Position numbers and translations under genes: made by a program. A DNA stretch of 37,439 nt from a virus: IMG/VR virus record IMGVR_UViG_3300032304_000278, positions 1-37,439 of that record, one strand, 5' to 3'. Positions 8,901-16,633 of this stretch are shown piece by piece (the stretch's first letter is position 1; each line of letters opens with the position of its first letter). The notes below the pieces were generated by a model. It ran no database searches and was not told the DNA's origin. It worked only from the letters and a program-made list of their open reading frames with translations.

Positions 8901-9597
8901 CTGTAAAATTAACGTTGTAAAAAGTTCTTCCGCTACCGGGGTTAAAACTTCCGCTGTTCATAGTGCCAGTACAATTTATAGTTGATGTGCCAGCATTTAA
9001 CGTAAGGTCTGTTGATGCGGAAAAATCAATTGGCGAAAACCCTGAAGTTAAATTTATCGTGGAACTTCCTAAATTTATTGTTTTTGCACTACTACCGGAA
9101 GAACCCAAACCACCAAGGTTAATTGTTTGGTTATTTGTGTTTAATGTACCAGCGTTAACGTTTATACCATTGTTAGAGTTACCCATCGTGAGGGTGTCTT
9201 GCAGAGTCCATTCACCCCCAACGCCATTAAAGGTTGAGTTGCTACTACTTAAATTTTTTCCTGCTGCCGTTATTGTGTTGCCAGTTGTAGTAGCAGAAAA
9301 AGTAATTCCTCCGCCATATGTATGAGTCATGCCACTAACTAACGTAACGCTACCGGCAATAGTAATCCCAGCAGACCCAGTTAAAGTTCCAGTAAACCCA
9401 GTACATATTAATGAGCGGCATCCAGTATTGCCTGTTGAGATTGTTACAACAGCCGCGCCGGAGTTAGCGTCAAAAAATACATCGTCGGCAGTAGTTGGGA
9501 CAGAAGCGCCGCCGCCGCCACCAGACGTAGCAGACCACTTGGTACCAGCAGTACCATCCCAAGACGCAGTGCCACCAACCCAATAGCGATTAGCCAT
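5917..9597 (-). CDS. Large glycine-rich tail fibre-like protein, 1226 aa
   Basis: Starts MANRYWVGGTASWDGTAGTK, an N-terminal module (WSATSGGGGGASVP, TTADDVFFDANSG) common in large phage surface proteins. Residues about 60-700 are a beta-helix-like run of short Thr/Ser/Asn/Gly strands. About residues 770-970 are a glycine-rich domain with many GGGGG runs. About 980-1190 hold degenerate repeats near 28 residues long (SAISANAIVSA, ASISANATVSA). The C-terminus has three Trp-containing repeats (WSTVQEEQNTW, WDDVNIGTNVW, WTEVQSGENTW). Almost no Lys or Arg in the central part. Best read as an adhesin or receptor-binding fibre of the virion. Its start overlaps the upstream stop as TAATG. Confidence 0.8.
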   Translation of the reverse strand: MANRYWVGGTASWDGTAGTKWSATSGGGGGASVPTTADDVFFDANSGAAVVTISTGNTGCRSLICTGFTGTLTGSAGITIAGSVTLVSGMTHTYGGGITFSATTTGNTITAAGKNLSSSNSTFNGVGGEWTLQDTLTMGNSNNGINVNAGTLNTNNQTINLGGLGSSGSSAKTINLGSSTINLTSGFSPIDFSASTDLTLNAGTSTINCTGTMNSGSFNPGSGRTFYNVNFTANTSSTANISGANTYNDVSFTGTSGNTVAISSSNVFNNLNITAPTSGIRQVTFAGNQTINGTLTVAGATAVRRIFVRSDTLGTSRTLTVNSLSATDCDFRDITIAGTAAGSSPTRAGDCGGNSGITFPAAKTVYWNLAGSQNWSATAWATSSNGTPNIDNFPLAQDTATFTNDGAAGTVTFQNFNIPSVDMSARTSAMTFSFGATATTYGSWTIGSGVTLSGTNTLTFSNRSTATITSSGKTFSCPITIDALSTVQLGDALVLDSARTLTLTRGTFNASNNNITTGLFASSNSNTRTLTMGSGIWTLSGTGTVWNFATTTNLTFNKDTANIVISNTTTSARTFAGGGLTYNKLTIGDATGTSTLTITGSNTFSEIDSTKTVAHTITFTAGTTTTVTTWSVKGTAGNVVTLNSATAGTPYTLAKAGGGFLTGIDYLNVRDAIGSPISDTWYIGANSVINTTAPNSGYALFTTQRADNAIVVLTSTSSTSWTVPADWNNSSNSINLIGGGGGGAGGRSSGNNRAGGGGGGGGGFTRLTNQTISGSITYQAGTAGANGAVGADGTAGGTTSWNSGAATAGGGGGGSATTTPTSTGGSGGTGTTYNGGNGGAGSTSTIASTGNAGGGGGGAAGPNGVGGNGGNGFGSTTAANIAGGGGGGNGGGTSGGNASSATGGTGGNNSAGVGGGASNTSGVVGGGGGGSVSAASAGGNGIDIFGIGSGGGGGGEDDADFSNIGAGLYGGGGGGAGVSTAGTTRAGTSGSQGVIIIVYTPSGSGIIEGASAISTTATVSSAGIVNYSAASSVSANAVLSASGFLTFNGSSLISSFAVVTANGVLVGIVLGAASISANATVSANGVITYKGESAISANAIVSALGSKVFSAQSSIFGNSTVSSAGLVERIGFANINGVATATAQAQYTASGDVVIQSVATVVPFANVRFSAESAISGFATLLPNGRIMGDEWSTVQEEQNTWDDVNIGTNVWTEVQSGENTWLRQG

Positions 9598-9791
9598 TAA
9601 GCCCCCGGATTAGCCATATATTCGCGCCACTTGGCGTATTGCTCTTGCTGGCGGCGTTCAATTTCTTCAGGCTTGAGCGCATCCCATTCTTCTTGAGTCA
9701 TTTCCCAAGTGTCCATGTAGACATACTCGTTATCACGCACAGTCCAAGCAAATCTGACTAGCGGATTCGGGTCAGAATTGATGATTTCCAT
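9597..9791 (-). CDS. Small virion-region protein, 64 aa
   Basis: The ATG at 9791 (MEIINSDPNPLVRFAWTVRD) follows the upstream stop directly. It is acidic with aromatic residues in the first half (ENDEYVYMDTWEMTQEEW-like segment) and a charged helix at the end (EERIRRQQEQYAKW region). Very similar small proteins sit next to glycine-rich fibre genes in other phages and may act in fibre assembly or as a chaperone; this is inference. The stop TAA overlaps the ATG of the 1226-aa gene. Confidence 0.7.
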   Translation of the reverse strand: MEIINSDPNPLVRFAWTVRDNEYVYMDTWEMTQEEWDALKPEEIERRQQEQYAKWREYMANPGA

Positions 9792-9792
9792 G

Positions 9793-10179
9793 TTAGGCAA
9801 GTGTCACAGAAAGGTTGCCAGAGGAAATCTTGAAAATATCGCCGCTACCAACAGTCTTGGAGGTCGTGAGAGAGGCGTGGTAGAGCAGATTGCCAGCAGT
9901 AGTAGCATCGCGTACACCAACGTGCGTCACAGTGCCCCACGAGCCTGTAGCAGTCGGGAAGGTAACGTCTGCATTGTTGGTAGCAACGCCATTGCTGGGC
10001 GCGCCAAAAGTGACAGAGGTACGAGCATAAGAACCACCAGAGATTTCAGTACCGGTGTCTGCATCAGTAGGGTCACTGGTATACAAGGCCACATAAACAG
10101 TGGTAGGACTCGTATACGAAGTGTTGCGGAGAGTAGCGTTAATCAACGCATTCTCAAGATAGTTTGAAAAGTTAGCCAT
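9793..10179 (-). CDS. Beta-rich virion protein (tail fibre or decoration family), 128 aa
   Basis: Starts MANFSNYLENALINATLRNT and continues with TVYVALYTSDPTDADTGTEI and VGVRDATTAGNLLYHASLT. This pattern (short helix, then 'xYVALYTSDPT' and 'thxGxxDAxxxGNLLyhg') is common among small phage structural proteins encoded next to tail fibre genes. The protein is probably a single beta-sandwich. It is cotranscribed with the connector gene upstream and the small 64-aa gene downstream. The exact virion location is unknown. Confidence 0.75.
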   Translation of the reverse strand: MANFSNYLENALINATLRNTSYTSPTTVYVALYTSDPTDADTGTEISGGSYARTSVTFGAPSNGVATNNADVTFPTATGSWGTVTHVGVRDATTAGNLLYHASLTTSKTVGSGDIFKISSGNLSVTLA

Positions 10180-10181
10180 GA

Positions 10182-10802
10182 TTACCTCGTAGCAAGAGAA
10201 ATTGCGATTGGCGAGGCCGAGTATTCACCTGCATCATCGCTGGTTGTAATAGAGTTAATCGCCCGGTCATAAAGTGATGCCCAAGTTTGAAGTCGAGCAT
10301 CATTCATGAGATACGGTTCTGCTTCTGCAAGGCTTGCGTAAAGCAGTGCGTCAACACAGTTAGCAAGGAACATATTGCTTGAATTGCTATCGCTAAGGTA
10401 CGGAGGAGCAGCGTAGTAGAGCATCCTTGCCGTATATGCCGAGTCAGGGATAGGCGCAAACTGGAACTCGCTTGCAAGAATCGTATAAAACACCGGAATG
10501 CCTGATTCAGCAGTGCGAGCATTGCGAAAGAACGCAGACGGACTCTGATAAGTCACTGTAGAAACAGGACTACCATCAAAGTGAATGTCCCTAAGTTGAA
10601 GGAAATCACTCGGCAGAGATACGGTTGAATCTCCAGCAGTGGTAGTTGTAGTCACAACCTTCAACATCTGGCGAATACGCAGTTCCCTACGCAGTCGGTC
10701 TTCAGCAAGACGGATGAAGTCAGGAATCTGACTCGTCAGGTCACTTCTTGCTAGATAGTTTGCGACTGTCGTTTTTAGGTCGCTGTAGTTTGTTAGGGCC
10801 AT
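10182..10802 (-). CDS. Head-tail adaptor (P22 gp4-like position), 206 aa
   Basis: Starts MALTNYSDLKTTVANYLARS. N-terminal helices with SQIPDFIRLAEDRLRRELRI are followed by a beta part (TVSLPSDFLQLRDIHFDG, YQSPSAFF, YTILASEFQFAPIPDSAYT), then a helical end. This 'IPxFIxLAExRLxRxLR ... LPxDFLxLRxI' signature is widespread in phage proteins encoded between capsid and tail genes and thought to form the connector ring below the portal. Its start overlaps the C-terminal coding part of the upstream glycosyltransferase by 62 bases. Confidence 0.8.
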   Translation of the reverse strand: MALTNYSDLKTTVANYLARSDLTSQIPDFIRLAEDRLRRELRIRQMLKVVTTTTTAGDSTVSLPSDFLQLRDIHFDGSPVSTVTYQSPSAFFRNARTAESGIPVFYTILASEFQFAPIPDSAYTARMLYYAAPPYLSDSNSSNMFLANCVDALLYASLAEAEPYLMNDARLQTWASLYDRAINSITTSDDAGEYSASPIAISLATR

Positions 10803-11472
10803 CTGTAAGTTCCTTCAACTTGGCATCGTCAATATCATCCCAGCCATATTCATAGATACCAATATGCTTAATATGTTTCGATAGGCTATGGTCTACATAT
10901 ACAGGGATGCCATTATCTGCTGCTCTTGCACAAAAATGCACATCTTCACCGATAATACCCCATCGGCCCCAACCTACATCAAACCAAGGGCGAGGAATTT
11001 TCTCAAACGCTTGTTTGCGAATCATAACCACACCAAAACCGACTGCGGTTACTTGTTCAATACCTTCCTTACCGCGTGAATCTACCTTTACCCACCTGTG
11101 GTCAGGTTCGTTTTCTTTGTTGCCTTGAACCATCTCAAGATTCAAAGCGCAGGGCAGGACAGGTTGCCTACGACTAGTGGCATTAACGCCAACAATATCT
11201 TCCTCACGACTCAAGAGAATCTGAATCAGGTCTCTTGGGAAGCGCATATCGCTGTCAATGAATAGGACTGCATCAGCCCCCTCAGATAGCGCAATCTCTA
11301 CCAGTTTCTCTCGTTGGTCGAAGATAAGGGTTCCGGGCATCGTGTACATCTGTAGGCCACCAGAACCGTCCTTACAACGTGTCAGAACGTCATAAGCAAT
11401 CATCTTTGCGAAGTCAAATGCGAATGCAGTATGAACTTCGTCTCTGCAAGGTACGCAAACAGCAACTTTCAT
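10741..11472 (-). CDS. Glycosyltransferase, GT-A fold (GT2-like), 243 aa
   Basis: Starts MKVAVCVPCRDEVHTAFAFD. The nucleotide-sugar site is visible: a first strand VAVCVPCRDEV, the metal-binding DxD in AVLFIDSDMRFP (near residue 75), and a later acidic motif GEDVHFCARAADNGIPVYVD typical of GT-A enzymes. Its place inside the capsid operon, between a capsid-linked small gene and the connector, suggests modification of a virion protein or of host surface sugar late in infection. The C-terminus is a Lys-rich tail that overlaps the next gene. The acceptor cannot be read from sequence. Confidence 0.8.
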   Translation of the reverse strand: MKVAVCVPCRDEVHTAFAFDFAKMIAYDVLTRCKDGSGGLQMYTMPGTLIFDQREKLVEIALSEGADAVLFIDSDMRFPRDLIQILLSREEDIVGVNATSRRQPVLPCALNLEMVQGNKENEPDHRWVKVDSRGKEGIEQVTAVGFGVVMIRKQAFEKIPRPWFDVGWGRWGIIGEDVHFCARAADNGIPVYVDHSLSKHIKHIGIYEYGWDDIDDAKLKELTDGPNKLQRPKNDSRKLSSKK

Positions 11473-11786
11473 AGTTGTCCCCTATAGGTTTTGCAGGCTT
11501 GCCCAATTTCAGTTCCATTGAGCCATTTTGCGAATTCAGTCTCATCGACAATCGCAAATCCATTCATGACGCCTTTTTTGTTAAGGTCGTCAATAACCGT
11601 AAAGGGTATTCGTGCTACATGGTGCATATCATTGACAAACCCAGTTCTCTGTTTGTCAAATTCAAGTTGTTGTTTATTGACTGCAAGAATATCGTCAATA
11701 TTCTGAGTCGTCTCAATAACGTATCCGTCGTCAACGTCATGGAATACTTGTTCGCGGATACCATCATTACGGATTACTTTTGCCAT
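11469..11786 (-). CDS. Conserved small protein downstream of major capsid gene, 105 aa
   Basis: Starts MAKVIRNDGIREQVFHDVDD, with YVIETTQNIDDILAVNKQQL in the centre and ARIPFTVIDDLNKKGVMNGF later. It has no signal peptide or membrane segment. Its gene follows a strong terminator hairpin behind the capsid gene, so expression should be lower than that of the capsid protein. I have a sense of similar proteins beside phage capsid genes but know no function. The stop overlaps the ATG of the glycosyltransferase as ATGA. Confidence 0.75.
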   Translation of the reverse strand: MAKVIRNDGIREQVFHDVDDGYVIETTQNIDDILAVNKQQLEFDKQRTGFVNDMHHVARIPFTVIDDLNKKGVMNGFAIVDETEFAKWLNGTEIGQACKTYRGQL

Positions 11787-11795
11787 TTCATCCTC

Positions 11796-11829
11796 AAAAA
11801 AATAGGGAGAGGAGTTTCCCCCTCCCCCT
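11796..11829 (-). terminator. Intrinsic terminator/attenuator behind major capsid gene
   Basis: On the minus strand an 11-bp G/A-rich stem (two G-U pairs, loop of four bases) is followed by seven T. It lies between the capsid stop and the start of the next gene, a usual place for a partial terminator that keeps capsid mRNA in excess. Confidence 0.85.
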
Positions 11830-11840
11830 AATTCTACTAC

Positions 11841-12788
11841 TTACAGTGCCATATTAAGGTCAGCAATGATGCCGTGAGCGGCTTCATTCTTAACCTCAAG
11901 GGTCACTTCGACCAGAATCTGGGTCTTGTCAGCGTCACCAGCCTTCGCCAGTTCGTTCGTTTGGAACGGACGGAGATAAGCCAGAGCAGCATACTCAGGG
12001 TCAAGAACCAGAGCATCACGAGCGCGCATAAAACGATTCGGAACAACGCTCATACTACCGAAATCTGACATATAAACATCAGCCGCGCCAATAATGGTCG
12101 TCGGAGTATTTGCCGGAGCCATAAAGCGTTGTTCAGCGATACCAGCAAACGACGAGACCTTTTGCTTACCAGTCGGGCCAACCATCAGCACCTTGGGATT
12201 GCCACCCGAGGTATAGATAGCAGCAACTTCATCCTTCAGGAGTTGCTCAGTGAAGGTGCGCTGAGTACCATCGGTACGGGTCGAGACACCAATGGTGGTC
12301 GGGTCAGCACCGCCCGAGCCAACGCTGGTATTGGTCTTCAGCCACGAGAGCAGCGAACCCATCTTGCGAGCAGTGCTGTTCGACGTACCAGCCGAGCGAC
12401 CTTGGTTGCTCAGAAGGATGGTCTCAAGGTCACGCTTGATTTCAGCCGAAGCCTTAGCGAGTTGGTAAGCCTTTTCCGACTTGCGACCAGCCTTGTTAAC
12501 CGTATCCAGAGTGCCCGAGACCTTGATGGTCTTTTGCAGAATCTGGGTGTAGTTACCGAGACGAACCGTGGGCGACAGAGTAGCGTCCGAAGCGTCAGCA
12601 CCTTCAACGGCAGCGTTGTTGGTGGTGGCAGCAGCGAGGCTATCGGTCTGCCATTCGTGATACACGGCAGTAGCCTTGGTCTTGCCAATCGACGACATGA
12701 ACGGGGTTTCAGTCGGGCTGATGTTATAGATGACATCGGTCAGGTCTTCACGTTGGCCGATAGCGTCATGGGCGTTATAGATAGCCAT
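11841..12788 (-). CDS. Major capsid protein, SU10/DUF5309-like HK97 fold, 315 aa
   Basis: Starts MAIYNAHDAIGQREDLTDVI; the segment ISPTETPFMSSIGKTKATAV with EWQTDSL is characteristic of the DUF5309/SU10-type capsid family. The rest follows the expected pattern (RLGNYTQILQKTIKVSGT, FMAPANTPTTIIGAADVYMSDFGSM, RDALVLDPEYAALAYLRPF). Length fits the family. The position directly after a coiled-coil scaffold and the terminator just downstream both support it. GC-rich optimal-looking codons stand out from neighbours, as expected of the most highly expressed gene. Confidence 0.9.
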   Translation of the reverse strand: MAIYNAHDAIGQREDLTDVIYNISPTETPFMSSIGKTKATAVYHEWQTDSLAAATTNNAAVEGADASDATLSPTVRLGNYTQILQKTIKVSGTLDTVNKAGRKSEKAYQLAKASAEIKRDLETILLSNQGRSAGTSNSTARKMGSLLSWLKTNTSVGSGGADPTTIGVSTRTDGTQRTFTEQLLKDEVAAIYTSGGNPKVLMVGPTGKQKVSSFAGIAEQRFMAPANTPTTIIGAADVYMSDFGSMSVVPNRFMRARDALVLDPEYAALAYLRPFQTNELAKAGDADKTQILVEVTLEVKNEAAHGIIADLNMAL

Positions 12789-12799
12789 GATTATTTCCT

Positions 12800-13747
12800 T
12801 TACAAGAATCGTTCAAAAATAGCGGCAGCATCTGCAACTCGTCCAGAACTGCGGAGACGCGCCTTTTCCTTTTTAAGTGCATCTGCTTCGGAAGACTTAG
12901 CCTTTGCAACGCCGGGCTTCAGCATCTTCGGAGCCTCATTTACCTTCTTGGTAATCTGCGGCTTCGACTGCATCAACTTATCGTATTGCATTGCTTTATA
13001 AAGCACTTGCACATGTCGAGAATCATACACTTGAGAGAGTTCTTCGTCTGAATATCCGATACTGGTTGCGAATTTACGCAAATCAGAGCGAATAGACTGC
13101 CCCTTTTCAGGGTCGGAGAATTCCGGCAATGTCTGGGAAAGTTTTGCCATCTCAGTCTGGACAAACCGTTGCAGATTCTGCTGATACTCCGCTTGTTGCT
13201 GTTGGGCAAGGCGTTGTTGTTCAGCACGGACTGCGTACAGTTGTTTCTCTTTCTGAGACAGTTCAGCAACCTTCACGGCATAGCCGATAGGGTCAGTTTC
13301 TTTCAGGCTCTCCAAGTCATCCTCAGATTGCTGTTGAGCCAAGAATTGCTCAATCGCTTGCAATCGTTGGGCGTATGCGTCCCTCAGTTGTCTCGACTCC
13401 TCAATCGCACTACGTTCAGCCTCAATAGCCTTACGTTGTTCAGCGATTTCCTGAGTCTTCTTGGTGTAATCAGCACCGAGTTGGTAGGACTTAACTAGGT
13501 CGTCAAGGGTCACATCCTTTTCTTCTCCCGCAGCCTTAATGCGGTAGACAGGTTGTTCCTCTACTTCCTCGTCGCCTTCAACTTCAGCGGATTCTTCATC
13601 CTCTTGGGCCTCAATTTCTTCGGATTCGACGGGTTCAACTTGCTCTTCCGAGGGTTCACCACCGTCCATCAACGAAAGAAACTGGCTTGCAGCATCGTTC
13701 ACCGTTAGTTCGCCACTTCCCGATTCGGGAGTCATGGTGTTTTCCAT
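12800..13747 (-). CDS. Capsid scaffold protein, 315 aa
   Basis: Starts MENTMTPESGSGELTVNDAA. Residues about 30-70 are extremely acidic (EEQVEPVESEEIEAQEDEE), followed by a Lys-rich linker and a long Gln/Glu/Arg coiled coil (about 95-215, QKEKQLYAVRAEQQRLAQQ). The C-terminus is basic (KKEKARLRSSGRVADAA), the usual capsid-binding helix of scaffolds. The acidic start, coiled coil and basic end, together with a place directly before the major capsid gene, are the standard features. No protease is encoded nearby, so the scaffold probably exits or stays intact. Confidence 0.88.
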   Translation of the reverse strand: MENTMTPESGSGELTVNDAASQFLSLMDGGEPSEEQVEPVESEEIEAQEDEESAEVEGDEEVEEQPVYRIKAAGEEKDVTLDDLVKSYQLGADYTKKTQEIAEQRKAIEAERSAIEESRQLRDAYAQRLQAIEQFLAQQQSEDDLESLKETDPIGYAVKVAELSQKEKQLYAVRAEQQRLAQQQQAEYQQNLQRFVQTEMAKLSQTLPEFSDPEKGQSIRSDLRKFATSIGYSDEELSQVYDSRHVQVLYKAMQYDKLMQSKPQITKKVNEAPKMLKPGVAKAKSSEADALKKEKARLRSSGRVADAAAIFERFL

Positions 13748-13797
13748 CTGTCTTCCTTATTTTCCAGATACGTCTGGAGGCGTTCCCTAGCGAAATG

Positions 13798-14028
13798 CTA
13801 GAAAATCTTGAGTCTCTTACGCTCAATCTCATTTTGATGCGCTAAAGACTCAATTTGTGCTTTGAATTCACGAATTACAACAAGTTTCGAATACGCAGCA
13901 TTTCGAGAATCAAAATCAAATTCGTCAGAATTAGCCCAACGATTGATTTCTCTAGTCTCCATGTCAGCAATAATCTCCCTGAACATCGGGTCCAGCAGCA
14001 GATTCTTTGCCCAATCACATTTGTTCAT
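13798..14028 (-). CDS. Hypothetical helical protein, 76 aa
   Basis: Starts MNKCDWAKNLLLDPMFREII; highly charged and predicted all helical (IRSEFKAQIESLAHQNEI-like end). Its ATG overlaps the upstream stop as ATGA. It lies between portal and scaffold genes, so it may assist head assembly, but no family is recognised. The 50 bases after its stop before the scaffold gene hold only a short AT-rich spacer and the scaffold ribosome-binding site. Confidence 0.7.
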   Translation of the reverse strand: MNKCDWAKNLLLDPMFREIIADMETREINRWANSDEFDFDSRNAAYSKLVVIREFKAQIESLAHQNEIERKRLKIF

Positions 14029-14468
14029 TTTGTCGGTCCTGACATAAACCTAGCAGCACCAGAATCGGATGATTTCCCAGCATTTGAAAAGTCAATGCCT
14101 CCAAACAATTGGTTCAAGATTCCAACTGGAGGCGCATAGGTTCTTTCTTGTTCAGAAAATCTACCGATTGGGGAAAAGAATCCATTTGTAACGCCTTCAG
14201 CAGTGCCGGTAAATGGGTTGAACCTGTATCCGCCATAGTTAATTACGTTTTCTGGTTCCTGATTCTGCCCAAATGCACCGGGGAAATTACCCAAAATTCC
14301 AAACAACTGAGCAGGAAAGGCGTTTTGTCTGGCAGCAGTACCGGTTTGATAGAACTGACCAGTGCTAGGTTTGTAATACATATTTGACATAGGGTCATAT
14401 TCCAAACCGGCACCAGACCTTGCTTGCTCAAGCGACATTTTTGGTTGCTGCACCAGTTGTCCGCCCAT
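14025..14468 (-). CDS. Hypothetical virion-region protein, 147 aa
   Basis: Starts MGGQLVQQPKMSLEQARSGA. It is Gly/Asn/Phe/Tyr-rich with low charge, containing YDPMSNMYYKPSTGQFYQTG and YGGYRFNPFTGTAEGVTNGF, two segments that look like internal repeats of an 'xY(N/K)P-x-T-G' motif. Such low-complexity aromatic proteins are often minor structural components. It begins just after the portal stop (TAATCATG). No function assigned. Confidence 0.7.
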   Translation of the reverse strand: MGGQLVQQPKMSLEQARSGAGLEYDPMSNMYYKPSTGQFYQTGTAARQNAFPAQLFGILGNFPGAFGQNQEPENVINYGGYRFNPFTGTAEGVTNGFFSPIGRFSEQERTYAPPVGILNQLFGGIDFSNAGKSSDSGAARFMSGPTK

Positions 14469-14470
14469 GA

Positions 14471-16633
14471 TTACACCTTAATCAGTGAGTTAATCGTATC
14501 AATTGCTTTGAGAATTGTGTCGGATTGTGCCACATCGGCATTTCCATTGGCTACAGCGGCTTCCAATTCCAATTTAATCTGCTTCAACGCTAGTTCTGCT
14601 TCCTTAATACGGATGGCAGCAGCATCATTCTGTGCCTTCATCGTCATTTCTGCCGATTTACGAGCGATTTCAAGTTGCATCTGCTCACGGTCAAGTTGAA
14701 TACGAGCAGCATCAGACGCAGCGCGGAGTTCATTCTTCTCACGTTCAACCTGTGCAAGCATTTGTGCTGCTTGAGTATTGGGGTCAGGTTGCTGTTGAGA
14801 GGCTTGTTGTTCAAGCATTGCATCAGTTTCAGGAGTGACAGGCTTAAAGTAACCGTCTACGTCCTTAATACCAGCGGCTTCAACCATCTTTGCCAATGTA
14901 TTCCGGTATTGAGATACAGAGACAAGCGGGTTGGCAGGACCGAATCCCTTGAGGATTTCCTCTTGCTTGGCAAGCACCATTTGCAGCATGGCAAGTTGTT
15001 CATTCCGATTGCCATTACCAAGACCGACGTTAATGGTTACGTCATAACTGCTTTTCCAAGTGCGCGGGTCAAAAGGTACATATTTGCCCCTGAGACGCAG
15101 AATACGAGGTTTTTCCGAATACTTGGTGGCTAGGTATAGGATGCCCTTGAAAAGACTCTTAACGCCCGTCTCAGCGAATGTACGGGCTACTAGTTCCAGT
15201 TTGCCTTGTGCCTGCGAAGTCATAGCAGCTACAGCAGTAGCAGTGACGTTTTGCAGGATGTCAGGATTAAGCCCCTGCTGCGCGTCAGAGACGCCTGTAC
15301 GCTTTGCTTGCACTCCGTCGATGTACTCCATCATCGGGAATGTCTGAGCCGCTACAGACTGCACAGAGAGCGCAGAGACGGCATTCGGATTCTTTACCCG
15401 TACTACACCACCCGGAGTAGTCGTCAGCAGGTCGTCAAGATTCACCTGACCATCGACTGCAATCATCCGATTGTTGTTCGTCAGGTAAAGGTTATCCAAC
15501 ATCTGACGAGTCAGAGTGGTCTTAATCAGTTGCAGGTCAGTAGCGCGGTCAGCAAGAGATTGACCATAGAACTTATGCGAGATAGGCAACGGGCAAATGG
15601 AGTGGAACGGGATAAAGTCACATTCCTCTTTACTGAGAATCTCATTACCGGCATAAAAAATCTTATAACGATGAGTCAGACCTACTTCTTCATCGTCCAT
15701 TTCAAAATCATCCATCTCGGAATCGTCCATTTCGGAGTCATCCATTTCGGAATCATCTTCCTCAGTGTATTTCTCACCAGTAACGATATAGCACTCAAAG
15801 ACCTCGACTTCCTGCATATCAAAGTCTAGCGATTGCATATCGTGAGGTTGTTCACCCTCAGAGAATCGGGCTACACGCTCTGGCGTAAAAGAAAGACTGT
15901 CGTTGGCAGGTAGTGAAGCCACCACGTCTTTGTCGAAGCCCATAGCCACCAGTTCGCCACGAGTAACCAAACGACGGTGAGCCACGAACGGACTGTCTTG
16001 GATATTCCGAGCACGTTTCGAGATAAGGAATTCTTCAGGCGGTACATTCTCGATTTTCACCGTTCCAGTTTCATTCCGTTTCTCTACCTGCACAGTGTGC
16101 ATACGCATGACCATACCCATCTGGTCAATCATTTCCTGAGTGTCTTGGGCAACAATCTCAAACTTACTATCAGACAAAAGCATAACCAGTTCATCATCGG
16201 TTAAATTCTGATAAGTCTCTTTATTAATATCGACCTTGGTATCCCAATAGGTTTTAACGATACCCACTTTTTGAAGTAGAGCATCGAAAAACCAATTACG
16301 CATAATCAGGAAGCCTTCGTTATCCCGATTCAGTACCCAGTTGCAATAGTCAGTTGCTTGATTAGCGGCTTCCTCATCACCCGGTGATACCGGTTCAAAT
16401 CGCACAACCTCGTCACCAGAGAACACACGCATGAGTTGAGGTAGGGCACCATCAATTACCTCAGCGACTTCACCAGTGACAATCTGAGAGCGTCCCTCGA
16501 CCTCATTCCCGTATGGGTCACGCAGATACGCAGAGAGAGCCTGACGACGTTGTTCCGTAGTCTCAGACTCCAGATAACCGACTGCGCCATCAATCTCAGA
16601 CTCGATTAGCGACTTCAGCGAATATGTATCCAT
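14471..16633 (-). CDS. Portal protein, P22-like, 720 aa
   Basis: I chose the ATG at 16633, which overlaps the terminase stop as TAATG; an upstream in-frame ATG at 16645 is also possible. Starts MDTYSLKSLIESEIDGAVGY. Early motifs YGNEVEGRSQIVTGEVAEVI and LMRVFSGDEVVRFEPVSPGD are typical of the P22/SU10 portal family, as is the later region TDLQLIKTTLTRQMLDNLYL. The C-terminus has a long Gln/Ala/Glu coiled coil (barrel-like). An acidic tandem repeat (DSEMD units) is inserted near residues 295-320. It forms the twelve-subunit channel through which terminase loads DNA. Confidence 0.9.
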   Translation of the reverse strand: MDTYSLKSLIESEIDGAVGYLESETTEQRRQALSAYLRDPYGNEVEGRSQIVTGEVAEVIDGALPQLMRVFSGDEVVRFEPVSPGDEEAANQATDYCNWVLNRDNEGFLIMRNWFFDALLQKVGIVKTYWDTKVDINKETYQNLTDDELVMLLSDSKFEIVAQDTQEMIDQMGMVMRMHTVQVEKRNETGTVKIENVPPEEFLISKRARNIQDSPFVAHRRLVTRGELVAMGFDKDVVASLPANDSLSFTPERVARFSEGEQPHDMQSLDFDMQEVEVFECYIVTGEKYTEEDDSEMDDSEMDDSEMDDFEMDDEEVGLTHRYKIFYAGNEILSKEECDFIPFHSICPLPISHKFYGQSLADRATDLQLIKTTLTRQMLDNLYLTNNNRMIAVDGQVNLDDLLTTTPGGVVRVKNPNAVSALSVQSVAAQTFPMMEYIDGVQAKRTGVSDAQQGLNPDILQNVTATAVAAMTSQAQGKLELVARTFAETGVKSLFKGILYLATKYSEKPRILRLRGKYVPFDPRTWKSSYDVTINVGLGNGNRNEQLAMLQMVLAKQEEILKGFGPANPLVSVSQYRNTLAKMVEAAGIKDVDGYFKPVTPETDAMLEQQASQQQPDPNTQAAQMLAQVEREKNELRAASDAARIQLDREQMQLEIARKSAEMTMKAQNDAAAIRIKEAELALKQIKLELEAAVANGNADVAQSDTILKAIDTINSLIKV
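15693..15752 (-). repeat. 15-bp tandem repeat inside portal gene (four units)
   Basis: Four successive 15-base units (on the plus strand variants of TCGTCCATTTCGGAA) encode repeated acidic five-residue blocks of type DSEMD on the minus strand. A degenerate fifth unit follows. This looks like a small in-frame expansion by replication slippage. Confidence 0.9.
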
